A stretch of 64,000 nt of DNA from Pseudomonas sp. B20(2017). GTDB lineage: Bacteria > Pseudomonadota > Gammaproteobacteria > Pseudomonadales > Pseudomonadaceae. Below are positions 54,840 to 63,206 of this stretch, piece after piece; the first letter of the stretch is position 1; every line of letters begins with the position of its first letter. The stretch covers positions 124,001 through 188,000 of the forward strand of contig NZ_NEJP01000012.1 of NCBI RefSeq assembly GCF_002113125.1. Direction: 5' to 3'. The position numbers were made by a program, and so were the translations under genes. The notes beneath the pieces are model-generated. The model saw nothing but the letters and a program-made list of their open reading frames with translations. It was not told the DNA's origin and ran no database searches.

Positions 54840-55172
54840 ATGGAACAGTCCGAGATCACGCGTCAACTCACAGCATTCAGACAAACCATCGACAATATAG
54901 ACGCCGCACTCATCCACATGCTCGCTGAACGGTTCCGATGTACCGACGAGATCGGCTTGCTCAAAGCTCAACATCAATTGCCCGCCGTCGACGAGACCAG
55001 AGAGCAGTACCAATACGAACGTCTAACAGCTCTCGCCCGTCAAGCCAGTCTGGATACGGCATTGGTGCAGAGGTTGATGCAGTTTGTCATCAACGAAGTA
55101 GTCGAGCGTCATAGACAGTTTGCGGTCAGGCATGGCCAGCAACTCTGCGCGAACGCTGGCCCTCAGGGGTGA
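54840..55172 (+). CDS. AroQ-class chorismate mutase-like protein
   Basis: 110 residues, a single helical AroQ domain. The start FRQTIDNIDAALIHMLAERFRCTDEIGLLKAQ carries the Arg and Lys pattern of the active site, and VDETREQ follows the usual loop. No prephenate dehydratase or dehydrogenase domain is attached. It may convert chorismate to prephenate or, as in PchB, use isochorismate. The partner gene 51 bases downstream is an unassigned acyltransferase-like protein, so a small specialised-metabolism unit is possible. Confidence 0.82.
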   Translation: MEQSEITRQLTAFRQTIDNIDAALIHMLAERFRCTDEIGLLKAQHQLPAVDETREQYQYERLTALARQASLDTALVQRLMQFVINEVVERHRQFAVRHGQQLCANAGPQG

Positions 55173-55223
55173 AAACGCTTTCCCCTCCAAGACGCACTTA
55201 GACGACCAAAACGAGGAACGTAC

Positions 55224-55889
55224 ATGAAATGGCCAACGATCGATCACGTTCGCAGTTTTACTGTTTTGCCCTCTGGCTACACGTGGGATTACCTGAAGCT
55301 CGAGGAGATTGATGTCGCGATTGATTTTTTCCGTACGTGGTTTCCCTCCATCTCGGTAGGGTTGGGAAGCCAGTTTCTGGACCGACAATTTTATACAGAC
55401 AATGTGGTAGTGGAAGGCAAACTGGAGCGTGACGTATTTGCGAGCGTGGTTCGCCGGAACCATGAAATTGTCGCCATAGCAACGTGGGAGAAAATCGACG
55501 GCGCTGATGTTCTCTTCGGGCGCGTGGGTGCGGTAGCTAAGCCTCATAGACAGACAAGACTGGCGATCGCTGCCCAAGAGTTGGGAGAAAAAATGGGCAC
55601 GTTTATGGGTGCAGGTTTGATCTATGGCATGGCCACAACGAGCGCTTCGTATATGCAGCAAGCATTGGAGCACTCAGGTTACAAAGCCGTAGGGATAATG
55701 CCGGGTTTCGACCGAGAAGAAATAGAGCCTGGAACCGTGCGCAGGGTTTACGAAGTCATTTACGTAAAGCGACTCGCACCTCTCTCGGACTTCTTGATTC
55801 CTTCCGTTCACAACCTCACGCCGACAGTTGCTCGACTTTACGCAGAAATATTTCAGGGTGAGGACGACGCCATCGAGGTTGACTACTAG
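55224..55889 (+). CDS. Acyltransferase-like protein (GNAT-like), partner of the chorismate mutase
   Basis: 221 residues, no signal or membrane helix. Segments GRVGAVAKPHRQTRLAIAAQELGEKMGTFMG and the later YMQQALEHSGYKAVGIMPGF fit the acetyl-CoA binding region and the last helix of a GNAT-like fold. A GAGGAA site lies 8 bases before the ATG. Codon use is less GC-rich than neighbours. Family not recognised with confidence; substrate unknown. Confidence 0.65.
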   Translation: MKWPTIDHVRSFTVLPSGYTWDYLKLEEIDVAIDFFRTWFPSISVGLGSQFLDRQFYTDNVVVEGKLERDVFASVVRRNHEIVAIATWEKIDGADVLFGRVGAVAKPHRQTRLAIAAQELGEKMGTFMGAGLIYGMATTSASYMQQALEHSGYKAVGIMPGFDREEIEPGTVRRVYEVIYVKRLAPLSDFLIPSVHNLTPTVARLYAEIFQGEDDAIEVDY

Positions 55890-56121
55890 GCGAGCATCAA
55901 AGGCAACCAGACCCCAAATGTGTATGATCAGCAACGAACCTTGTACATGCTTTTCGTGTCGATCGGGGACGCCGTTTTAATCAACCTCTCACAAGCACAA
56001 TCGCAAGCGTCAGCCTAATGCCCCTGCCGAATTTAATCGATGAGAGTGGAGTGACCCGAGTGGACTCCGCTCTGGCAGCAGGGTTAGTTTCCTTATCCGT
56101 TTACAATTGGTCTCCACTCCC

Positions 56122-56514
56122 ATGACTGATCGTCTGATTATTGTCCCAGTTGGCATGAGAATGCTCTCCGAGCAGGCTGGTTATGCACCAGCTGTAAAAG
56201 TAGGAAAAACGCTTTACTGCGCTGGTCAGGTAGGCAGGACGCCGGAATTAACCGTCATCGAAGACCCTGAGCAGCAGTTTTTGGCAGCCTGGGACAATCT
56301 CCGACTGGTCTTGGAAGCCGGTGGCTGCACCTTTGAAGATGTTGTCGAAATGACAACGTACCATGTCGAAATGCACCGTCACATGCCGCTCTTTCGGCGC
56401 GTGAAGGACCAAGTCTTTCCTAGGAGCACTTGTGCATGGACGTGCATCGGTGTCAGTGAACTGGCTCGGCCTGGTCTTCTTGTGGAGATCAAATGCGTCG
56501 CCGTGGAGCGATAA
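56122..56514 (+). CDS. YjgF/RidA-family protein
   Basis: 130 residues. The YjgF fold is shown by YCAGQVGRTPELTVIEDPEQQF and the end LARPGLLVEIKCVAVER. The Arg that binds the substrate carboxylate in true RidA enamine deaminases (in the ARS/T-V-EV stretch) is replaced: the sequence here reads STCAWTCIGVSEL. It is therefore probably one of the non-RidA subgroups of unknown function. It overlaps a degraded membrane-protein gene on the other strand only at its 3' side. Confidence 0.82.
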   Translation: MTDRLIIVPVGMRMLSEQAGYAPAVKVGKTLYCAGQVGRTPELTVIEDPEQQFLAAWDNLRLVLEAGGCTFEDVVEMTTYHVEMHRHMPLFRRVKDQVFPRSTCAWTCIGVSELARPGLLVEIKCVAVER

Positions 56515-56519
56515 CGATC

Positions 56520-56654
56520 TGATAGGCACCTGAATATAAACCCCCAAAAAGCGATCATCCGCCGATAGGCTCGTTGTGAGCCAATAAACCAGGCAGAGGC
56601 TACCGTCACCACCATGGCTGGCCATTGCAACCAATCGACGTACTCCACATTCAT
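56520..56654 (-). pseudogene. Truncated small membrane protein
   Basis: ATG at 56654 gives MNVEYVDWLQWPAMVVTVAS, then AWFIGSQRAYRRMIAFWGF, one membrane helix and the start of a second, then it runs into unrelated sequence antisense to the RidA-like gene. It resembles a small, two-helix protein that lies beside stress genes in pseudomonads, cut short. GGAGGG abuts the start. Confidence 0.55.
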
Positions 56655-56675
56655 CCCTCCCGTACAGGCGTCCGG

Positions 56676-57377
56676 TTAAAGAGAGACGCCGGCGCTCACC
56701 TGTGGATCAAGGGTAGGCAATCCCAGTGAGTGACCCAGACTGCTAAGATACTCGCCAAATCCTCCGCGACATTTGAAATCCTTACGGGCGCTGGTAATCA
56801 CCGGATTCGTCGCCGTCCAGACAATGTGAGCACCAACCCTTTTGAGGTCAGCAACTAAATGAACATCCTCGTGTGCAGTGAGATGTTGAAACCCGCCGGC
56901 ACTCCGGTACGCATCAGCACTGATGCCTAGATTGGCGCCGTGGATGTGCCGGTGGTTCTCGACGAACTGATACAGCTCCATGTACTTTGAGCGAACCACA
57001 TCGTCATGGTGAGCCCAGCTGTCCACCTCGACTGTCCCACAGACCGCATCAGCCTTGAACTCAAGCTGACGCACCAGCCAATCGTCTGGCACGACGGAGT
57101 CGGCATCAGTGAAGGCCAGCCACTTCACACCGGCGGCCAACAAATAATCTGCCCCGAAAGCTCTAGCTTTGCCCACGTTCTGAAAAGCGACCTCAATTCT
57201 GCTGACGCCGAATCCCGACACCACCTCATCGGTTTGATCGGAGCAATCATCTAAAACGACGACTATCGAGACGGACTGGCCTGCCAACCCGGGATGCTGA
57301 GCCGCGAACAAAACGGAGGAAAGACAAGCGCTGATATGGCGCTCTTCATCGTGGGCAGGTATCACAACACCGATCAT
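56676..57377 (-). CDS. Family 2 glycosyltransferase
   Basis: 233 residues from the ATG at 57377 (GGAAGG upstream). GT-A fold: VVIPAHDEERHISACLSSV, the VVVLDDCSDQT nucleotide site, ADSVVPDDWL with the DxD-like Asp (FTDADS), and later HEDV. No membrane helix, so soluble. Resembles the small glycosyltransferases that lie in pseudomonad stress clusters near carbonic anhydrase and alcohol dehydrogenase genes. Acceptor unknown. Confidence 0.86.
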   Translation of the reverse strand: MIGVVIPAHDEERHISACLSSVLFAAQHPGLAGQSVSIVVVLDDCSDQTDEVVSGFGVSRIEVAFQNVGKARAFGADYLLAAGVKWLAFTDADSVVPDDWLVRQLEFKADAVCGTVEVDSWAHHDDVVRSKYMELYQFVENHRHIHGANLGISADAYRSAGGFQHLTAHEDVHLVADLKRVGAHIVWTATNPVITSARKDFKCRGGFGEYLSSLGHSLGLPTLDPQVSAGVSL

Positions 57378-57565
57378 AAACTTTACCTTCCAGTTTCCTA
57401 AGGTACCGACTCCAGCTGTCGACACCTTCCTTCTCCAATAGGTTTAAAAAATTGCGGGGTGCACGCACCATCAACCGCTAGTCACTTCCACCTCTTTCAC
57501 TATGAACTTACACGCTGTATGCGCCCTCTCCCCCTTACATCCAGCGGAAGTAGGAGTAGGACGCC

Positions 57566-58789
57566 ATGAGAGCACTGACGTATCACGGCGCACACAGCGT
57601 CAAAGTCGACACCGTTCCCGATCCGGTCATCGAGCAGAGCGACGACATCATTCTTCGGGTGACGGCAACCGCGATCTGCGGATCTGACCTCCACCTTTAT
57701 CGAGGAAAAATCCCGACCGTCGAGCATGGCGATATCTTCGGTCATGAATTCATGGGAATCGTCGAGGAGGCAGGCTCGTCGGTGACCGCCGTGCAACCGG
57801 GCGACCGGGTGGTCATTCCCTTTGTCATTGCCTGCGGTAGCTGCTTCTTCTGCTCAATGGATCTTTTCGCGGCGTGCGAAACAACCAATACGGGACGGGG
57901 CGCGATCATCAATAAAAAGGCGATTCCACCCGGTGCGGCCCTGTTTGGCTTCAGTCATATGTACGGAGGGGTGCCTGGCGGACAGGCCGAATACGTGCGC
58001 GTTCCGAAAGCCAACACCGGGCCGTTCAAAGTGCCGGGGACGCTGGCGGATGAAAAGGTTCTTTTCCTTTCCGACATTCTCCCGACTGCGTACCAGGCTG
58101 TGACGAACGCTGGGATTGGTAGCGGCTCCAGCGTCGCGATCTATGGTGCGGGCCCCGTCGGTTTGTTGAGCGCAGCCTGTGCAAGGATGCTTGGTGCCGA
58201 GCAGATTTTCATGGTGGATCACCACCCCTATCGCTTGGCTTACGCGCAGAAAACATACGGTGTCATTCCAATCAACTTCGATGAAGACGATGACCCGGCA
58301 GATACGATCATTCGGCAAACCAAAGGAATGCGGGGCGTCGATGGCGTCGTGGATGCTGTCGGGTTTGAAGCCAAAGGCAGCACGACGGAAACCGTCCTCG
58401 CGACCCTCAAGCTTGAGGGCAGCAGCGGCAAAGCGCTACGTCAGTGTATTGCAGCCGTCAGACGTGGCGGCATCGTGAGTGTTCCTGGCGTCTATTCCGG
58501 ATTCATACATGGATTCCTTTTTGGGGACGCCTTTGACAAGGGGCTGACCTTCAAAATGGGCCAGACCCATGTGCATCGATTCCTGCCAGAGCTCCTCCAG
58601 CACATCGAGGCCGGCCGCCTCTCGCCGGAAGTCATCATCAGCCACCGTATGTCGCTGGAACAGGCTCCAGAGGGATATAAAATTTTCGATAAAAAAGAAG
58701 AGGATTGCCGCAAGGTCATTCTGACGCCTGGCAATAGCGCTTTGCCTTTGCCGGAGCACGATGACAACGCTACGGTATTGGCCACATAG
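57566..58789 (+). CDS. Zinc-dependent alcohol dehydrogenase (MDR family)
   Basis: 407 residues; AGGAGTAGG site before the ATG. Catalytic zinc ligands Cys38 (ICGSDLH) and the FGHEFMG pair; four-cysteine structural zinc lobe in CGSCFFCSM...AAC; Rossmann motif GAGPVGLLSAACA. The long insertion and the C-terminal RLSPEVIISHRMSLEQAPEGY resemble glutathione-independent formaldehyde dehydrogenase-like enzymes, though shorter at the C-terminus. Its 3' end overlaps the carbonic anhydrase remnant by 20 bases. Confidence 0.9.
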   Translation: MRALTYHGAHSVKVDTVPDPVIEQSDDIILRVTATAICGSDLHLYRGKIPTVEHGDIFGHEFMGIVEEAGSSVTAVQPGDRVVIPFVIACGSCFFCSMDLFAACETTNTGRGAIINKKAIPPGAALFGFSHMYGGVPGGQAEYVRVPKANTGPFKVPGTLADEKVLFLSDILPTAYQAVTNAGIGSGSSVAIYGAGPVGLLSAACARMLGAEQIFMVDHHPYRLAYAQKTYGVIPINFDEDDDPADTIIRQTKGMRGVDGVVDAVGFEAKGSTTETVLATLKLEGSSGKALRQCIAAVRRGGIVSVPGVYSGFIHGFLFGDAFDKGLTFKMGQTHVHRFLPELLQHIEAGRLSPEVIISHRMSLEQAPEGYKIFDKKEEDCRKVILTPGNSALPLPEHDDNATVLAT

Positions 58790-59000
58790 GCCTGTTGGTT
58801 AAAAGAAGGGGCGTGGAGAAGAGGTCGTGATCGAAAAACTTGCGTCCTTCTTCCCGCTCGAGGGCTTCACCTGCCTCAATGTCGTACACCCATCCATGAA
58901 GATTCAAACGTCCTTGCTCCAGCGCGAGAGCCACGGAGGGATGTGTGCGCAGGTTCGCCAATTGGGCGATCACATTTTCGCGCACGAGACCATCCAGCAC
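58770..59000 (-). pseudogene. Beta-carbonic anhydrase, C-terminal remnant
   Basis: About 75 codons: VRENVIAQLANLRTHPSVAL, then LNLHGWVYDIEAGE, the conserved end of beta-class enzymes, before a novel tail to the stop at 58770. All zinc-binding Cys/His residues lie in the missing part. It overlaps the alcohol dehydrogenase gene at its tail. Confidence 0.8.
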
Positions 59001-59555
59001 CGTCGATATTGTCTCGCATGAGAGACCTCTCCAAGAGAACGTCGTCAACAGGTACGGACCTTGAGTCACCGCCCGCCTTACTCGTCATTATCGCAGACCA
59101 CGCGTAGCCTGGTGGAGTATCTGATTGCGACGAAGCCCAAGAGGGGCTGATCGGTCTAACGTGAACCTTAGAGCTTGCGAAGCTTGCCGGTTGCCTCGGC
59201 GATCAACATCAGTGTCTGCTCCATGTCGCCAATCGCCTGATGCGGTCACGGTCTTTTGGCCCACGGTTCTGAAGGTTATCGGTCATGTCTGTCACCAAGT
59301 GATAACGCAGTCACAAATGGGACCGCGGGCTGCCTGGACGATTTTCTGAGGCTACGTCCTGGGATTTTTTCGCGATACGACCAGATAGCACAACCACTCG
59401 TGCCTTCCAGGCAGCGGACAGTTCGGCGTCCATGTTTGCAAGCGAACTTTTGTCTGAGCGTAAAGAGTACCGGCTTAGTTCTCTTCCCATTCGTCGCTTG
59501 CGGTGAACCGCAAACCTGAAACGCCCCTCCACTGATCAATACAGAGGGTCACATC
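59001..59555. other. Gap with unassigned fragments
   Basis: 555 bases. A minus-strand tail at about 59165-59235 (AIGDMEQTLMLIAEATGKLRKL to a stop) looks protein-like but its family is not recognised. The rest shows no conserved frame. It separates the carbonic anhydrase relic from the small-protein gene. Confidence 0.4.
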
Positions 59556-59777
59556 ATGTATGAAGATAGAAAAGCGCACGCATTGGAAGCATGGCAGCGG
59601 TTATTCGATCATCCCGAAATTCGAATGAGCGCTCCCGAGCAGTACGACGAACTGTTGCGGCTCGCCGAGGAGTATTGCGAGGAGGGATTTATCACTCGAG
59701 AAGAACGTAGAGCGATGATTGAGCGAGCGACCATGAATTACAGGCGAGCCGTGGAAGGCGCGGGACTCGGAACTTAA
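59556..59777 (+). CDS. Small helical protein, family X member 2
   Basis: 73 residues with AGAGGG 7 bases before the ATG. ALEAWQRLFDHPEIRMSAPEQYDELLRLAEEYCEEGFITREERRAMI matches the genes at 44943 and 61643. Soluble, charged, mostly alpha-helical. It lies in the stress-gene region of the window. Function unknown. Confidence 0.75.
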   Translation: MYEDRKAHALEAWQRLFDHPEIRMSAPEQYDELLRLAEEYCEEGFITREERRAMIERATMNYRRAVEGAGLGT

Positions 59778-59890
59778 ACAACAAGGATGCGTCATGAAAG
59801 CGCATTAGCGGGTCGCGACAGCGCCTCAGGAGCGCTTTGTCATTGGCTGGAGCGTTGACCAACCTCGACTAGAGTTTCAAGAGCACGATT

Positions 59891-60180
59891 ATGTTCGGAA
59901 ACTTCCAGCTCGAAATGATCGAGTTGCCAGAAGCTGCGTTACGCGTTCGTTCAGGTGGCGCGGCCCCCCCGCTGCTCTTACTCCGTGGGCACCCTTGAAC
60001 GCATACCACATGGCATAAAGTTGCCCCGCTACTCGCGGAATTCTTCACGGTGGTCTGCCCTGACTTGAGGGGGGTGGCCAATCCATTAAGTCCATTGATC
60101 CCCATGACTACGTTGCTTTTTCGAGAGAGCGAAAGGGCAAGACTGTGTCGAGGGAAACACCCAGGAGTTTGCTGTCAGTG
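59891..60180 (+). pseudogene. Alpha/beta hydrolase (haloacetate dehalogenase-like), N-terminal remnant
   Basis: ATG at 59891. FGNFQLEMIELPEAALRVRS, then PPLLLLRGHP, then an in-frame TGA, then HTTWHKVAPLLAEFFTVVCPDLRG in the same frame, is the start of haloacetate dehalogenase/epoxide hydrolase-like proteins. The match ends after the strand-4 region; nucleophile and His are gone. Confidence 0.8.
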
Positions 60181-60621
60181 GTCCCGGGGTATCACTGAAA
60201 TCTTTCCGTTTCGCTCCAATATCGCAAATTTGATTTCTTCCACTGTCTCGATGCCCTGACTGGAGCGTGCAGCCTCCATGAGGTCAGCTTCAATCAAGCG
60301 CGCATGACGCAAGCGTTCATAAAGGATCTTGCCATGCTCGACGAGAACCGTAGGTTCGCCATCAATGAGTCGTGAGACGAACGAGGAACGTCGTTTCAAA
60401 AGCGACAGTCCGACATCAACGGCAATCAGCGTGACGATGACGACGATGGAGTTGGTCAGCGAAAAGTCGTCTCCAAGCAACGCTTGCTGCGTCGCCTCAC
60501 CGATGATCATGAGCAGCACAAAATCAAAGGTCGTCAATTCCGCTAATGAACGCCGACCCGCAATTTTGAAAAGAATCATCAACGCCACATACATGGCGGC
60601 CGCGCGTAACACAGAGTCCAT
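60175..60621 (-). CDS. DUF421 (YetF-like) inner membrane protein
   Basis: 148 residues. Three N-terminal helices (about 4-22, 32-48, 60-78) followed by the cytoplasmic DUF421 domain with RRSSFVSRLIDGEPTVLVEHGKI and SQGIETVEEIKFAILERNGKISVIP. YetF/YdfS-type proteins are linked to sporulation and general stress in other bacteria; function unknown. It starts 7 bases after a membrane-anchored hypothetical gene. Confidence 0.87.
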   Translation of the reverse strand: MDSVLRAAAMYVALMILFKIAGRRSLAELTTFDFVLLMIIGEATQQALLGDDFSLTNSIVVIVTLIAVDVGLSLLKRRSSFVSRLIDGEPTVLVEHGKILYERLRHARLIEADLMEAARSSQGIETVEEIKFAILERNGKISVIPRDH

Positions 60622-60628
60622 AGCGCAC

Positions 60629-61144
60629 CTACGGGAAAATATATTGGGTAACGTTCACCGTCGAAGATCCCGGCATTGAAAGACGGCTGGTGTAACCTCC
60701 CAGGCCATCACCTCGCAGCGTCAGATGAAGCGTCGCCCGTCCCTGAGGATCCGTTTGCAGCCATACCTTGAGACCGTCCCCGATGCTGACCGATTTAACG
60801 GGCTCAGGCTGCATGCTTTCTATGCTGAAACCCTCGAGAAAGTCACCTGAAAGCTCGATCTCTACCTGCGAGTCAGGCCGACCGCTGACAGCGATCTTCA
60901 TTGGGTTGGTCGATCCGTTGCGGTGAAAGATCTCATAGTGTGCAGATAATCTGCCGTCGGCGCTGTGGACCACCCGAGCGCTAAGTGGCCCGCGCGAAAA
61001 CACGCCTAACAGCGCCATGAGCACCACTGCGACCAGGGCATACCAACCCCATCGTTCAAACCGCCAAACTTTCAGTTGATAGGGCATGTCCTCACATACC
61101 GGGTGCTTGCGGCTTTCGTAGTCAGAACGCTGATGCTCATCCAT
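60629..61144 (-). CDS. Membrane-anchored hypothetical protein
   Basis: 171 residues. A cytoplasmic lead (RSDYESRKHPVCED), one helix (about 32-50: WYALVAVVLMALLGVF), then a 115-residue periplasmic beta-rich domain with repeated polar DG/GD turns. Gene order (upstream of DUF421, 7-base gap) suggests a partner role in one complex. No family name recognised. Confidence 0.75.
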   Translation of the reverse strand: MDEHQRSDYESRKHPVCEDMPYQLKVWRFERWGWYALVAVVLMALLGVFSRGPLSARVVHSADGRLSAHYEIFHRNGSTNPMKIAVSGRPDSQVEIELSGDFLEGFSIESMQPEPVKSVSIGDGLKVWLQTDPQGRATLHLTLRGDGLGGYTSRLSMPGSSTVNVTQYIFP

Positions 61145-61155
61145 GCCAACTGTCC

Positions 61156-61656
61156 TCAGGCTCGCTCGCCGGTCAGCGCCCGTTGATGGAAATGAGCGAG
61201 TGCCTCTAATGCGTGCTCGGCCGCCAGCAGCTGCACTTCACAGCGAGTGCCAAAAAAACGGAGCTGGCGGGTGAATACACTCGGCCCCTGATTCGTCTGG
61301 AAAGCCCAAGCAAAACAGATTGTTCCAGCCGGAATACCATCGACATCGTCGGGCCCTAGAATACCGGTGGTGGCCAATGCAACAGTGGCAGGGCTGTCGC
61401 GCAATGCTCCAACTGCCATTTCTCGTGCCACCTCACAGCTGGTGAGGTTGAACGTCTCAATGGTTTTGGGGCTGACATTCAGTAAGCGCTGTTTCGCTTC
61501 CGGCGAATAGACCACATACCCGCTCTCGATCAACTCGCCACTGCCTTCGACCTCTGACAGAAGCGTGATGATTTTGCCGGCGGTGCACGATTCAGCCGTT
61601 GTTAGTCGCAACGATTGTTGGCGTAAATAGAACACCGTGACCTCAGCCGTGGACAT
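61156..61656 (-). CDS. CinA/PncC-family nicotinamide-nucleotide amidohydrolase
   Basis: 166 residues from the ATG at 61656. Stand-alone CinA C-terminal domain: LTTAESCTAGKIITLLSEVEGS with the catalytic Ser, GYVVYSPEAKQRLLNVS and VALATTGILGPDDVDGIPAGT. It deamidates NMN to nicotinic acid mononucleotide in NAD recycling. Its start lies inside the end of the upstream small-protein gene, so they are coupled. Confidence 0.9.
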   Translation of the reverse strand: MSTAEVTVFYLRQQSLRLTTAESCTAGKIITLLSEVEGSGELIESGYVVYSPEAKQRLLNVSPKTIETFNLTSCEVAREMAVGALRDSPATVALATTGILGPDDVDGIPAGTICFAWAFQTNQGPSVFTRQLRFFGTRCEVQLLAAEHALEALAHFHQRALTGERA

Positions 61657-61921
61657 GCACTTTTCCCTGCCTGTCATGGTAGTCAACACCCGCGACCGCT
61701 TGCAGATACACCTCGTCTGCCCTTATTCGCAGCTCACGCCACTCCTGCCAAGTCACAATATCCAGCCGATCCATTTCATCAGCCTGTCGTAGGAGTTCCT
61801 CGTGGTAAGCGTCCGGACAGTCCATTCGCAGCGAGCAATCATCCAGCGCCCTATGCCAACGCTCATAGGCCCTGAGTTTGGCTTCCTGTGCTGGAGAAAA
61901 AACATTACTGCAGCTGTTCAT
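61643..61921 (-). CDS. Small helical protein, family X member 3
   Basis: About 92 residues from ATG 61921 (an ATG at 61930 is possible). The middle (AYERWHRALDDCSLRM, then ELLRQADEMDRLDIVTWQEWRELR) shows the same spacing and residues as the genes at 44943 and 59556. It has longer N- and C-terminal tails. It overlaps the start of the CinA-like gene by 14 bases, so is translated together with it. Confidence 0.72.
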   Translation of the reverse strand: MNSCSNVFSPAQEAKLRAYERWHRALDDCSLRMDCPDAYHEELLRQADEMDRLDIVTWQEWRELRIRADEVYLQAVAGVDYHDRQGKVHVHG

Positions 61922-62076
61922 AGCGAGCACTCTCGGGCACCGTTTGACTGTTGAGCCTACGAGATCAGGGACAGTTCACTGCAGTCGACCAGAAGGAATG
62001 TTGTCGATCGTGAAAGAGCGGAAAACGTTGAGGGACGAACAAAGGAATTTTTCAGCCACGGATCGCTACTTAGCTT

Positions 62077-62290
62077 ATGAGCGTGAGGAGGTTCCATGGT
62101 CAGACCAATCTGTACACCAATGAATACCCACTGCACAGGCAGCCTAAGTCACACGTCATTCGCTCACCCAAAATGCGAAGTACTGACGCTTGGCCTTGGA
62201 CCTGTTGCGACGCGGATTTGGTAACCCTTTCGAAACCCGCGAAGCCTGCGCTCAGGATGTTCCGCAAATCGCCGGTGAGTACAGGCGACT
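62077..62290 (+). pseudogene. Degraded DUF6555-like small gene
   Basis: The translation YPLHRQPKSHVIRSPKMRST, then DAWPWTCCDADLVTLSKPAKPAL, lines up along its length with the intact protein at 38262-38510 (YKLHGRPVSFVIRT...EAWQWASCDAG). A good GAGGAGG site belongs to an ATG at 62096 in another frame, and the frame runs on into the antisense of the next gene, so it is frameshifted and without its own stop. Confidence 0.6.
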
Positions 62291-62826
62291 TAACCAAAGG
62301 GATCCGTGATCTGGATTGCGATCGACCAGAGACCCAGTACGATCCAGAACGTCGCGAAAATCCAAGGCGTGCGCACCGAGAAGAGCAACGCCTTGCGGTA
62401 GCCCTTATGAGTGGATTCCCGTTCGCAGAACAACGGCGATTCGTCATACGCCATGCCCATCACTGGCTCGCTGCGCAGCAGCTCACTCTGTTTGTAATAC
62501 CAGTGATCAATGATGTCGTAAGCCGCCCTAATACCCGGCCACGCGTTGAGCGTACTCAACAAACCCAGCAGCGCGAGAAAGGGAGGCACAAACAGGGTGA
62601 ACAGCTTGCCCCATTCAGGGTTGAGATTGCCCATACAGGACGCAAAAGCGATCACCAAAAAGGACTGGGCCGCCAAGTAGGCATCAGTTCGATTGGCTAA
62701 AATGGCCGTCTCGTAATGAATCTCCCGACGGTAGAAATCCAAACGCTCCTTGGGTGAGCCAAACATTTTGGCATTGTGAGCATTCAGCTCCGCTTCGCTG
62801 GTCTGTGAAGTCAGAATCCGTGGCAA
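62290..62826 (-). CDS. Membrane protein of unknown function
   Basis: 178 residues. N-terminal soluble charged part (to about 45), then helices at about 52-70, 76-98 and 150-172, and a hydrophilic stretch with HKGYRKALLFSVRTPW between. The pattern (FYRREIHYETAILANRTDAYLAAQSFL) resembles small RipA/DUF-type inner membrane proteins but is not assigned. It is the last gene of the stress-type run read leftward. Confidence 0.7.
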   Translation of the reverse strand: MPRILTSQTSEAELNAHNAKMFGSPKERLDFYRREIHYETAILANRTDAYLAAQSFLVIAFASCMGNLNPEWGKLFTLFVPPFLALLGLLSTLNAWPGIRAAYDIIDHWYYKQSELLRSEPVMGMAYDESPLFCERESTHKGYRKALLFSVRTPWIFATFWIVLGLWSIAIQITDPFG

Positions 62827-62861
62827 AACGCACTACCCCCCAAAAGGCCCGTAGAGCCCGA

Positions 62862-63083
62862 TCATCCTTTGCTGTGTTCGGGTGAGGATGGCCCTTTAGC
62901 GACGCCGCGTGGCCCGGCCACACCCCAGATCACCACCCCCAGCAATGGGGCCAGGAATATCAGCGCCGTCCAGCCAGCCTTTGTCCCTGAGGATGTATCG
63001 CTTCTCATAACGCTGTTCATTGCCCATAGATCAAGCAGCAAAAGAATGATTGCGCAGGCGATCCAAAAATATTCGGCTTGCAT
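62862..63083 (-). CDS. PLD-N (PLDc_N) small membrane protein
   Basis: 73 residues from the ATG at 63083. Two helices (4-22 and 35-55) with the phospholipase D N-terminal domain pattern ALIFLAPLLGVVIWGVAGPRG. The same short domain precedes catalytic PLD in cardiolipin synthases, here on its own. It may assist a membrane enzyme. No PLD catalytic gene is close. Confidence 0.82.
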   Translation of the reverse strand: MQAEYFWIACAIILLLLDLWAMNSVMRSDTSSGTKAGWTALIFLAPLLGVVIWGVAGPRGVAKGPSSPEHSKG

Positions 63084-63206
63084 GATGCATCTCCATTGTT
63101 CGTATCGTTTGGGCGAACAGACATTGGTAAGCGACGGTCGGCATAGTCTGAAAATGCCCCGGCGTCCGTAGACGCCGTGGGCTGCCTCCGACCTACTTTT
63201 CAAACG

